A stretch of 64,000 nt of DNA. Source: G963676795 sp963677215 (GTDB lineage: Bacteria; Desulfobacterota; Desulfuromonadia; Desulfuromonadales; Geopsychrobacteraceae). Positions 16,597 to 24,693 of this stretch are shown here, one piece after another. The notes below the pieces were generated by a model that saw only the letters and a program-made list of their open reading frames with translations, was not told the origin of the DNA and did not search any database. Positions within the stretch are counted from its first letter, which is position 1. Each line of letters starts with the position of its first letter. The stretch is from contig OY781919.1 of NCBI GenBank assembly GCA_963677215.1, positions 2,852,001 through 2,916,000 of the forward strand. Reading direction: 5' to 3'. The translations under genes were made by a program, and so were the position numbers.

Positions 16597-17067
16597 CTAG
16601 AGTGTTGGGCAAAAGTTGTTGAGAATCTGTCCGGTCAGGTAGCTTTTTTGCGGATTGATGCGTACGAGGCTCTTGATGTTCTGTGAAGCCAGGACCAGAC
16701 GGAACTGATTGTCTTCTCGGTTAACCAGGGTCAGGTCGATATTCTTTTTCAGAGAGCCGATACGCATTTCAGTTTCAATCACATAGCACCACTCACGATC
16801 ACCGTTATCAAAAGTCACCAGCCTGCGGGTTTTCACCGGTACGACAGAGTAGACCTCGACATCGACATTGTTCTGAATAGGATGGATGCCAAAGCTGATC
16901 ATCAGATCTTCACCCTCTTTGAAGGTCGAAAAATCGAAAATGCTGAGTATCGAATGTTTCGACTCCGTATCGACCTGAGCTTCGATTGCCGGAATCTTGA
17001 GTGCTGGAAAGGAAACCCATTCACACCAGCCGATATCGAGCAAGAGTGAATTCTTGTTTTTTCTCAT
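16597..17067 (-). CDS. Retropepsin-like (RimK-associated protease family) protein, altered active site
   Basis: A 156-residue member of the family usually annotated as ATP-dependent zinc protease / RimK C-terminal-like (DUF785). The body aligns well with that family: IGWCEWVSFPALKIPAIEAQ, VIETEMRIGS, LTLVNREDNQFRLVLASQ and PQKSYLTG. The catalytic triplet, normally DTG, is DTE here (VDTESKHS), and the usual LGR before the last helix is LAS. An aspartyl protease with Glu at this position is unlikely to be active in the standard way. The ATG at 17067 follows AAAGGGG; TTG 17085 would place the SD inside the gene. It stands alone, with no rimK or glutamate ligase neighbour. Confidence 0.72.
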   Translation of the reverse strand: MRKNKNSLLLDIGWCEWVSFPALKIPAIEAQVDTESKHSILSIFDFSTFKEGEDLMISFGIHPIQNNVDVEVYSVVPVKTRRLVTFDNGDREWCYVIETEMRIGSLKKNIDLTLVNREDNQFRLVLASQNIKSLVRINPQKSYLTGQILNNFCPTL

Positions 17068-17347
17068 AGATGTTACCCCTTTCAATATTGGTCTCCGCTA
17101 ATGCTTGAACTTTACCACAGTTGTGGGAAAAGTAAATTATTCTAATGTAAAAAAGTTTGGAATGCCTTTTTCTGTTTCTGATGTTACCTATTGAGCTGCA
17201 TAACAGCATGAGTGCGACAGAAAAACATGCGGAATCATATATAATCCAATAAATTAACTGTTTTGTCAGCAATTTTGTTATAATTTCTCATGGTTACAAG
17301 AAAAATATTGGGTTGACTGCCTAGTTACCCGTTAGTTGGAGGCCTAT

Positions 17348-19717
17348 ATGTCTTTTTTCGCCAAAGCCGGTCTTTTTATTGTTGGGCTGATCATTGCGAT
17401 TTTTATCGCCCTGACAATTCTGGTCAAAACCCAGGTGACTCCGGAAAAAGTCAGGGAAACGGTAGTTCCGTTAGCGGAAAAACATTTGCAGAGGACGATC
17501 GCTTTTGGCGATATCAGCGTCGGACTGTTCTCCGGAATTTCCCTCGCCGATTTTGAGATCAGGGAAAAAAACTCTGATGATGATTTTATTCGCCTGAAAA
17601 AACTGACCCTCGACTATAGCCTCTGGGCGTTGTTGAAAGGGAAGATCGCCATCGATCAGATTGAGCTTGCGGAACCTGAGATCCATATCGTCAGAACGGC
17701 TGACGGTTCTTTTAATTTCGATGATCTGGCCGGAGGTTCTGCGTCGACCTCGAGTGCCGGAAGTAGCAAGAAGGGTGCAGGTTCTGGGGCTTTCGGTTCT
17801 CTGCTGGTTGTGAACAGGGTGGCTATCACAGACGGGACGATTCTGTTTGTCGATCAGTATGCCAACCCCAAATCCCCCTATCGTTACACTCTGAGCGAGT
17901 TGAATTTTACGGCACGTGATATCGCCCTGGACAAATTGTTTCCGTTCGACTTTGCGACCGGAATCAACGGCTCGAAGCTGTTGCTCTCCGGGCACTATAA
18001 CCTGGCGATGAATAACGGCGATATCTATTTCGACCTGGCTCCCCTCGACCTCGTTCAGTTCGCACCCTATTATCGTGACAGTCTGCCCGGAAAGCTTGGC
18101 AGTGCGAAGCTTGGTCTGACCCTTGATGCGACTCTGCAGGGGAATGAAATTTCGACCAAGGGGAAGGTGATACTCAATGATCTGGACATTGTTCTCGATT
18201 CCTTACGGGATGCTCCTCTGAATCGCGCCAGTCTGCATGCCGATTATTCGGTCAATTTTGATATGGCCAGAAAGGTCCTTGCACTTCCTGCCCTGTTGGT
18301 CAATTTCAACGGAATTTCCGCCGAAGCGGACGGAACTGTCGATCTGGGGAGCTCTGATCCGCAGCTTGATCTGAACCTTGTTGTAGAAAAACTTGACCTG
18401 CGGCAGGCGATCAAGAGCTTGCCCGAAGCACTAGTGCGCTCTGTTGCCGATTTCAGTCCGGCCGGTGAGGTCAGTGCCAGGGTCAAACTGGTCGGCCCCT
18501 TGAGCAGGGGGGGCGAAATCCTCAATCAGGCGGAGATCGGACTTGAGGATGTTCAGGCCACTGTTGCTGCCTTACGGGCCGGGATCAGCGGTGATATCAG
18601 TTATCGCAACAGTTCTATGGGGAGCAATAACATCACTCTGGCACTGGGCGATCAGCAGCTTGATCTTGATTTCACGGCGACAAATATCTTCAGCAGGGTG
18701 ATCAAGGGTGATTTCGGCTTTTCGGCCAGAGAGTTGAATCTCAATCAACTCCTGGGACAGCTTTCCTCGGGGCCGCGAGAAGGCGCAGCCGAAGGGAGTT
18801 CCGATAGTGCGGTTGTTGCCGAGGAGCTCGGTCCCTTTGATTTGCCACTCGATATGCATGGTACGCTCAAGGTCGATAAAATGATCTACAAGCGCCTGCC
18901 TCTTGAACGTGTTGTCGCAGATATGACCCTTAAAAACAATCAGCTAAAAATCACCGACCTGTCTTCATCGGTCGGTCGCGGTGAGATGAAGATGACCTCG
19001 ACCGTCGATCTTGGAGTCAAGGGACTGCAATATCAGGGGCAGATGAATATGCAGATGCCCGACGTCATGACTCTGTTGAACGGTTTGTTTCCCGGCGTTC
19101 AGCAGCAGGTAACCGGGGCCATCTCCTGGCAGAACAGCTTCTCAGGGCAGGGGACTCTGCCAAAGCGGATTCTCAACGCGCTGCAGATGCAGGGGGATGT
19201 GGCGCTCAGCCAGGGGACTTTGCAGAACGTTGCCCTTGTTGAGCAGCTGGCCAGTTTTATCGGTGCCCCTGAGCTGAAGAGCTTCAGCTACGATAGCTTC
19301 AACGGCCGTTACAACCTGAGAAACGGACTGACCTACCTGAACACTGAACTGAACAGTTCTGTGGCCCGGCTGGCACCGAAAGGGACTGTCGGTGTTGATG
19401 GTGGTCTTGATTTGAGTCTGAATACTAGGCTGGCTCCGCAGGTCATGAGACGGCTGGGTGACGGCAGTCTGGTCAATAATTTTCTGGTCGATAACGAAGG
19501 TTGGGGGCAGGTTCCCCTTCAGGTCGGCGGTTCACTGACCAGCCCTAAAATCGGTTTTGACGCTGCGGCTCTGGAAAAACAGGCAATCGAGAAAGTGAAA
19601 AAGGAAGCCCAGAAAAGACTGCTTGAGAAGCTCGCTCCCAAGCAGAATGAGCAGGGCAGCCAGGAGCCGGTCAAGCAGCTCCTTGATCAGACACTGGACA
19701 AATTGTTCGGCCAGTAA
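17348..19717 (+). CDS. AsmA family envelope protein
   Basis: A 789-residue protein with one N-terminal membrane anchor (about 4-26, AGLFIVGLIIAIFIALTIL) and a large periplasmic body of repeating beta strands, typical of AsmA/TamB-like bridge proteins that help lipid movement to the outer membrane. The AsmA signature includes VRETVVPLAEKHLQRTIAFG and, at the C-terminal end, QMQGDVALSQGTLQNVALV and APELKSFSYDSFNGRYNL. The last 50 residues are charged and helical. The ATG at 17348 follows TTGGAGG; a TTG upstream overlaps that SD and was rejected. It has its own transcript start in the 280-base divergent gap (TATAAT at 17281-17286 is a possible -10). It converges on the hybrid kinase. Confidence 0.83.
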   Translation: MSFFAKAGLFIVGLIIAIFIALTILVKTQVTPEKVRETVVPLAEKHLQRTIAFGDISVGLFSGISLADFEIREKNSDDDFIRLKKLTLDYSLWALLKGKIAIDQIELAEPEIHIVRTADGSFNFDDLAGGSASTSSAGSSKKGAGSGAFGSLLVVNRVAITDGTILFVDQYANPKSPYRYTLSELNFTARDIALDKLFPFDFATGINGSKLLLSGHYNLAMNNGDIYFDLAPLDLVQFAPYYRDSLPGKLGSAKLGLTLDATLQGNEISTKGKVILNDLDIVLDSLRDAPLNRASLHADYSVNFDMARKVLALPALLVNFNGISAEADGTVDLGSSDPQLDLNLVVEKLDLRQAIKSLPEALVRSVADFSPAGEVSARVKLVGPLSRGGEILNQAEIGLEDVQATVAALRAGISGDISYRNSSMGSNNITLALGDQQLDLDFTATNIFSRVIKGDFGFSARELNLNQLLGQLSSGPREGAAEGSSDSAVVAEELGPFDLPLDMHGTLKVDKMIYKRLPLERVVADMTLKNNQLKITDLSSSVGRGEMKMTSTVDLGVKGLQYQGQMNMQMPDVMTLLNGLFPGVQQQVTGAISWQNSFSGQGTLPKRILNALQMQGDVALSQGTLQNVALVEQLASFIGAPELKSFSYDSFNGRYNLRNGLTYLNTELNSSVARLAPKGTVGVDGGLDLSLNTRLAPQVMRRLGDGSLVNNFLVDNEGWGQVPLQVGGSLTSPKIGFDAAALEKQAIEKVKKEAQKRLLEKLAPKQNEQGSQEPVKQLLDQTLDKLFGQ

Positions 19718-19778
19718 TGGTGGAGCTCAGCTGCTATCCCGTCCTTCTCAGGACACTTCCGAGGGGGGGGCTGTTCCT

Positions 19779-21740
19779 TCAGCTTCCATCCGGAAGCAGG
19801 GCTGACAATAGCTGCGCAAGCTGTTTCAGGGTATAGGGCTTGCGCAGATAACCCGCAAGCTTCGTCTGGGCGAAGCGATTGATCACCTCAGCCTCTGCAA
19901 AGCCGCTGGCCAGAATAACCTTCACCTCGGGATTCAACTGGCGCAGCAGGTGAAATGTTTCCTCTCCCCCTTTTCTTGGCATGGTGAGGTCAAGGATAAC
20001 CAGATCTATCTCTGCCTGCTTAGCCCGATACAATTCAACCCCTTCGTGACCATCCCGGGCAATCAGGACCTCAAGCCCGAGTAATTCGAGCTGACTTGTG
20101 CAGACGTTCAGAACAATCTCTTCGTCGTCGACCAGCAGGACCTTGCCGCTAAACCTTTTTTTTCCGGGATGGAGGTGTTCCTCACGGAGGGGGGCATCCT
20201 GGGTCGCATGACTTGCCGGGAACAGTACTTTAAAGCTTGTTCCAACACCGGGGCTGGAACTGACCTTGAGACCGCCGCTATGGGAACGGATGATGCCGAG
20301 TACAGCCGAAAGCCCCAGACCGCGGCCGGTAAACTTGGTGCTGAAGAACGGTTCAAAGATCCGTGCAAGAGTTTCCTTATTCATGCCCGGGCCATCGTCA
20401 GTGACCTCAAGAGTCACATAACGGCCTGAATTTACTGGTTTGATCAGGTAGTCATCGGTAAAGTCCTCCCGCGAAAAATTCATGCTGGCGGTTGTAATCC
20501 GTATGGTGCCCTGACCATCGCCGATAGCGTCTGAGGCATTGATAACAAAATTCATCAGAACCTGACGCAGTTGAGAGATATCACCGTTCATCAGCGGTTG
20601 TTGCTCTTCCAGACTCAGGTCGAGAATACAATTTTTAGCAATGGATGTTTTGAGCATCTGGACCATTTCACTGGTCAGCCTGCTCAGTGAGAACGCTTGC
20701 TCTTCCAGCTTGCCCTGACCCGAATAGGCCAGAAGCTGGGTACAGAGGTCCGCTGCGCGCAGGGATGCCATCTTGATATCGCTCAGATCTTCCTTGATAG
20801 GTGATGGCTGCGCCAATTTCTCCAGGGCGATATCGGCATGGCCGAGGATGGCCATGAGCAGGTTGTTGAAGTCGTGGGCTATGCCGCCAGCCAGCACCCC
20901 GAGGCTTTCCAGGCGTTGAGTCTGTGCCAGACGTTCCTGTACCAGTCTGTTCTGCTTGTCATGTTCCTCCTGTTCGGTGATATCCTTAAGCATCAGCAGG
21001 CCGAGTTCGAGGTTTCCTTGGGGATCATAGATCGGAACACCGTAATACTCGATTATCCGTTTTTGTCCTGTGGCCAGATGGTGGATAATGCACTTCTCGT
21101 TTTCCACGGTTTCACCCCGGAACAGTCGGTCAAGAGGCCATTTGTCGTGAGGAATTGCATTATGCTCTGGATAGCTGTAAAGACGATAACTGCGTTCAAA
21201 GAAGTCGGCATTCTTTGGAACTTCTGTCTTGTCCCTAAAGCCGAGGATTTTTGCCAGCATGTTGTTGCCATGGACAAAATTACCCTTGATATCGAAAGCG
21301 GCGACTCCGCTGTCGATATGGGAAAGCACGATTTCAAGCTGTTTCTTGTCCCGCTCAGCTTGATTTTTGGCCTGTTGCAGGACACGCAGCTGCTCGGTGA
21401 TCACGTCGGAATAAAGGATTATTCCGCCGATTTCACCTTCTAGGTCATGCCAGGGGCGGCACTCCCAGTTGACGTAACAAATCGATCCGTCGGGCCGGGT
21501 GAACCAGTCTTGATTATTCCTTTCCACTGAGCCCCGTAAAGCACGCTGATGCACATCTCGCCATTTCTGGGGGAGTTCCGGAAAGACTTCATAGTGGTTT
21601 TTGCCGATGACCTGTTCAGAAGAAAGATTGTAATCGCGCAGATGCCGATCACTGCAGGCCAGGTAGACCATGTTCCGATCAAAAACCGCCGCAGCATTTG
21701 GACAGTATTTGATAAACTGAAAAAGAAGTTTTTCGTTCAA
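19779..21740 (-). CDS. Cytoplasmic PAS-PAS hybrid histidine kinase
   Basis: A 653-residue hybrid kinase without membrane segments. Two PAS domains come first (about 5-115 and 135-255; the first contains NWECRPWHDLEGEIGGII). The HisKA helix has GGIAHDFNNLLMAILGH, the form common in hybrid kinases. The HATPase shows NASDAIGDG, DDGPGM and GRGLGLSAVLGI. A C-terminal receiver has VLLVDDEE and the acceptor Asp in LVILDLTMPRKGG. The only good start is TTG at 21740, preceded by AGGTGA; the next ATG falls inside PAS1. The signal is unknown and no partner regulator is adjacent, so it is an orphan. An output protein elsewhere, or phosphotransfer, is expected. Confidence 0.88.
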   Translation of the reverse strand: MNEKLLFQFIKYCPNAAAVFDRNMVYLACSDRHLRDYNLSSEQVIGKNHYEVFPELPQKWRDVHQRALRGSVERNNQDWFTRPDGSICYVNWECRPWHDLEGEIGGIILYSDVITEQLRVLQQAKNQAERDKKQLEIVLSHIDSGVAAFDIKGNFVHGNNMLAKILGFRDKTEVPKNADFFERSYRLYSYPEHNAIPHDKWPLDRLFRGETVENEKCIIHHLATGQKRIIEYYGVPIYDPQGNLELGLLMLKDITEQEEHDKQNRLVQERLAQTQRLESLGVLAGGIAHDFNNLLMAILGHADIALEKLAQPSPIKEDLSDIKMASLRAADLCTQLLAYSGQGKLEEQAFSLSRLTSEMVQMLKTSIAKNCILDLSLEEQQPLMNGDISQLRQVLMNFVINASDAIGDGQGTIRITTASMNFSREDFTDDYLIKPVNSGRYVTLEVTDDGPGMNKETLARIFEPFFSTKFTGRGLGLSAVLGIIRSHSGGLKVSSSPGVGTSFKVLFPASHATQDAPLREEHLHPGKKRFSGKVLLVDDEEIVLNVCTSQLELLGLEVLIARDGHEGVELYRAKQAEIDLVILDLTMPRKGGEETFHLLRQLNPEVKVILASGFAEAEVINRFAQTKLAGYLRKPYTLKQLAQLLSALLPDGS

Positions 21741-21841
21741 ATGGTCACCTGCAAGACATCCTCAGGATTTAAAATATTGTTGTGTATGCCGGGCCCCATT
21801 GTCCCGTATAGTACTTAATATTAGCAGACTTGTTACATTAT

Positions 21842-23215
21842 TCAGTCGGCTTTGACGCCATGCCGGCGTGTCACACTGCGCATGGTGACAAATTCTTCTG
21901 CGCTGGTCGGATGGATGCCGATGGTCTGATCAAAGATTTTCTTAGTGGCACCGGCTTTGAGGGCTATGGCAAGCCCCTGAATGGTCTCCCCGGCGTGTTC
22001 ACCCACCATGTGGGCACCGACAACGCGATCCGTTTGGTGATCGACGACCAGCTTCATCAGGTATTTGTCTCCGCTGCGGCTAAGGGCGTGTTTCAGCGGG
22101 GTGAATTTCGACAGGTAGACATCGACCTGCGCGAACTGTCTGATGGCGTCTTCCTCGCTCAGGCCGACCGCCGCAATATTCGGGTGCGAGAAGACGGCAC
22201 TCGGGATTAGCCGGTAATCCATACTGTCCGTTGTTCCCTGGTAGAGATTGCGCACCAGGGTCATGGCTTCGGCCAGGGCGACCGGGGTGAGCTGAACCCT
22301 GTCGATGACATCGCCAAGGGCATAGACTGAAGGGATAGAGGTCTGAAAATAGTTATCAACCTTGACTGCACCTGAAGCGGTGAGTTCAATGCCGTGTTCT
22401 TCCAGTCCAAGCCCGGCGATGTTCGGGCGGCGACCGGTAGCCGCCAGAATCAGATCTGTGGTGATACTGGTGCCGTCATTGAGGCTGGCCTGGTAGCCTT
22501 CGGCAGTGTGAGAAACGGCCGTCAGGTCGCAGTTGAAGCGCAGATCGACACCCAGACGACGCATTTCCTCGGCAACAAATTCACGTACGTCTCGATCAAA
22601 ACCACGCAGGAACAGCTCCTTGCGGTAGATCTGGATCACTTTAACGCCAAGGGCGTTGAGTATACTGGCAAACTCACAGGCGATATAGCCGCCCCCGACA
22701 ATCAGCATCTGCCTGGGCAAGCAGGGGAGGCTGAACATGTCGTTCGAGCTTTTCAGATATTCGTTGCCAGGAATGTCGGGATATTGCGGTGTCCCACCAG
22801 GGGCGAGCAGAATCCTCTCGGCGCTGTAGGCTTTATCGCCAACGGTGACGCTGTGTGGCCCACTTAAGCGGGCGTGTCCATGGATGATTTCGGCACCGGC
22901 CTGTTCAACCATGTTGCCAATGAAATTGCTGTTGCGCTCCAGGACGGCTGAGGTGTTATCATGCAGGATATCCCAGCTGAAGCTGTCGACAGCCAGATTC
23001 CAGCCGAAGCGTTCCGCTTGGGCAATAAAGGCGTGATAGTCAGCCGCATAAGAGAACAGCTTTTTCGGTACGCAGCCTAAGTTGACGCAGGTTCCTCCTG
23101 GCCGTGAATATTCGGCAACTGCGACTCTGACTCCCTGTGCTGCTGCCATCCTGGCGGCCCTCACGCCACCGGAACCGGCGCCGATGATAAATAGATCGTA
23201 ATCGTAGTTGCTCAT
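21842..23215 (-). CDS. gor: Glutathione-disulfide reductase-type flavoprotein
   Basis: A 457-residue pyridine nucleotide-disulfide oxidoreductase. FAD-binding IIGAGSGGVRAAR is at the N-terminus, the redox pair is Cys43/Cys48 in GGTCVNLGCVPKK, NAD(P) binding is IVGGGYIACEFASILNALG, and the proton-relay His is in GIHPTSAEEF. GGTCVNLGCVPKK and LRGFDRDVREF are those of glutathione reductases rather than dihydrolipoamide or mercuric reductases; Arg in YRKELFLRGFD fits NADPH use. It lies 18 bases after the TatD/radical SAM gene and probably shares its transcript. Whether this organism makes glutathione cannot be seen here; a related low-molecular-weight disulfide is possible. Confidence 0.82.
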   Translation of the reverse strand: MSNYDYDLFIIGAGSGGVRAARMAAAQGVRVAVAEYSRPGGTCVNLGCVPKKLFSYAADYHAFIAQAERFGWNLAVDSFSWDILHDNTSAVLERNSNFIGNMVEQAGAEIIHGHARLSGPHSVTVGDKAYSAERILLAPGGTPQYPDIPGNEYLKSSNDMFSLPCLPRQMLIVGGGYIACEFASILNALGVKVIQIYRKELFLRGFDRDVREFVAEEMRRLGVDLRFNCDLTAVSHTAEGYQASLNDGTSITTDLILAATGRRPNIAGLGLEEHGIELTASGAVKVDNYFQTSIPSVYALGDVIDRVQLTPVALAEAMTLVRNLYQGTTDSMDYRLIPSAVFSHPNIAAVGLSEEDAIRQFAQVDVYLSKFTPLKHALSRSGDKYLMKLVVDHQTDRVVGAHMVGEHAGETIQGLAIALKAGATKKIFDQTIGIHPTSAEEFVTMRSVTRRHGVKAD

Positions 23216-23233
23216 GAATGCCTCCTTTGAGAA

Positions 23234-24625
23234 TTAACCGACTTCGTTGTATTCCCGCCGTCTGAATTTTACACCTAATTCGTTGGCAACCTGTTCACAG
23301 GCAGCGATATCGACGCCGGGGTAGGTCACGGCGGTGGCCGTGACCTCCGGTATGTAGTCACCTGCCTGACGGAGGAAGTCCTTGACCCCCTCAAAGCCTT
23401 TCTGTCCGCCGAACTCCGACTGGCACAGGGACTGGTATTCTTCGGCAGATGAGGCGTTCAGCGAGATCGAGATGGCATCGATCAGGCCTTCAAGCTCAGG
23501 GAGAATATTACGGCCATGGACTAGGTTGGCCTGCCCATCGCTGTTGATCCTGATCTTGACTCCCTGCTCCTTGAGCCATCCAGCAATCTCCACAATAAGG
23601 TCGAGGCGCAGCAGCGGTTCGCCATAGCCGCAGAAGACAATTTCTGTATAACGGGTCGGGTCACCGATTGCCTGCTTGACCTCTTCGACGGAAGGTTCAT
23701 GATCGAGCTTCAGCTCGTGCCCTTTGACGACAAAATCCTCAAATTTGGCGCAGAAGATACAGCTGTTGGTGCAGCGGTTGGTGATGTTGAGGTAGAGTGA
23801 ATCGCGGATCTGGTAAGCGATCTTGGTGCACTGGTCGACCTCACCGAAGCCGAACAGGTCATAGCAGTTACGGCTGGTGATGCGCGCCACGTCTTCGATG
23901 CTCAGCCCTTTGATTTCAGCGACCTTTTCTGCAGTAAAGCGGACATAGGCTGGTTCGTTGCGCTTGCCGCGGAACTTCTGCGGCGAAAGGTAGGGGCAGT
24001 CGGTCTCGACCAAGATTTTGTCAATCGTTATGCTGCGGACCACCTCGCGCAGCTCATTGTTCTTGGGATAGGTTATCGTCCCGGGAAACGAGATATAAAA
24101 ACCGAGCTCCAGGCACTTGCGTGCCATTTCGCTATCGCCGCTGAAGCAGTGGATGACGCCGCCGATTTCGAAGGCTTTTTCCTCCTTTAGAATCTGGACA
24201 ACCTCATCGTGGGCATCGCGGTCATGGATGATAAGCGGCTTGCCGACTTCACGGGCGAGGCGGACTTGACGGCGGAAGGCCTGGCGCTGAACATCTCGCG
24301 GGGCGCGGTCCCGATAGAAGTCGAGGCCGGTTTCTCCGATGGCGACCACTTTGGGATGGGCGCAGAGCTGTTTGAGCTCGGCCAAGGTTTCTGCGCTGAT
24401 TTCCGCAGCGTCGTGCGGGTGGACGCCGACCGCTGCGTAGATATTGTCATATTTTTCAGCTATGGCGATGCTGGCCCGGGAGCTGGCCAGGTCGCAGCCG
24501 ATGGTTAGAATGTGGCTGATACCGTTTGTACTGGCTCTTTGAACGGTCTGGTCGAGATCCACGGCAAACTGGCTGCCGTCGAGATGGGCGTGGCTGTCGA
24601 CCAGTGAATGCGGCTGGTTCTGCAT
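23234..24625 (-). CDS. TatD-family hydrolase fused to a radical SAM domain
   Basis: A 463-residue two-domain protein. Residues 8-260 are a TatD metal-dependent hydrolase: DSHAHLDG (His12, His14), GETGLDFYR, HDRDAHDE, CFSGDS and VETDCPYLSPQ supply metal ligands. Residues 275-463 are a short radical SAM domain with Cys285, Cys289 and Cys292 in CTNSCIFC and the glycine-rich FCGYGEPLLR. In many genomes these are neighbouring genes; here there is one reading frame with no break. TatD proteins are DNA/RNA 3' exonucleases; the radical SAM substrate is unknown. The ATG follows TTTTGGAG, directly after a terminator-like hairpin downstream of metG. Confidence 0.87.
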   Translation of the reverse strand: MQNQPHSLVDSHAHLDGSQFAVDLDQTVQRASTNGISHILTIGCDLASSRASIAIAEKYDNIYAAVGVHPHDAAEISAETLAELKQLCAHPKVVAIGETGLDFYRDRAPRDVQRQAFRRQVRLAREVGKPLIIHDRDAHDEVVQILKEEKAFEIGGVIHCFSGDSEMARKCLELGFYISFPGTITYPKNNELREVVRSITIDKILVETDCPYLSPQKFRGKRNEPAYVRFTAEKVAEIKGLSIEDVARITSRNCYDLFGFGEVDQCTKIAYQIRDSLYLNITNRCTNSCIFCAKFEDFVVKGHELKLDHEPSVEEVKQAIGDPTRYTEIVFCGYGEPLLRLDLIVEIAGWLKEQGVKIRINSDGQANLVHGRNILPELEGLIDAISISLNASSAEEYQSLCQSEFGGQKGFEGVKDFLRQAGDYIPEVTATAVTYPGVDIAACEQVANELGVKFRRREYNEVG

Positions 24626-24636
24626 CTTGTTGCTCC

Positions 24637-24665
24637 AAAAAAGCAGGGCGCTGTGAAGCGCCCTG
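24637..24665 (-). terminator. Terminator or attenuator between metG and the TatD gene
   Basis: On the minus strand a perfect 9-bp stem (24665-24657 with 24652-24644, GTGA-type loop) is followed by C and TTTTTT (24642-24637). The next bases are GGAG, the ribosome-binding site of the TatD gene. No promoter fits between, so it probably reduces rather than blocks transcription. Confidence 0.82.
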
Positions 24666-24693
24666 TGGGTGATTAACTGATCTGTGATTCAGT

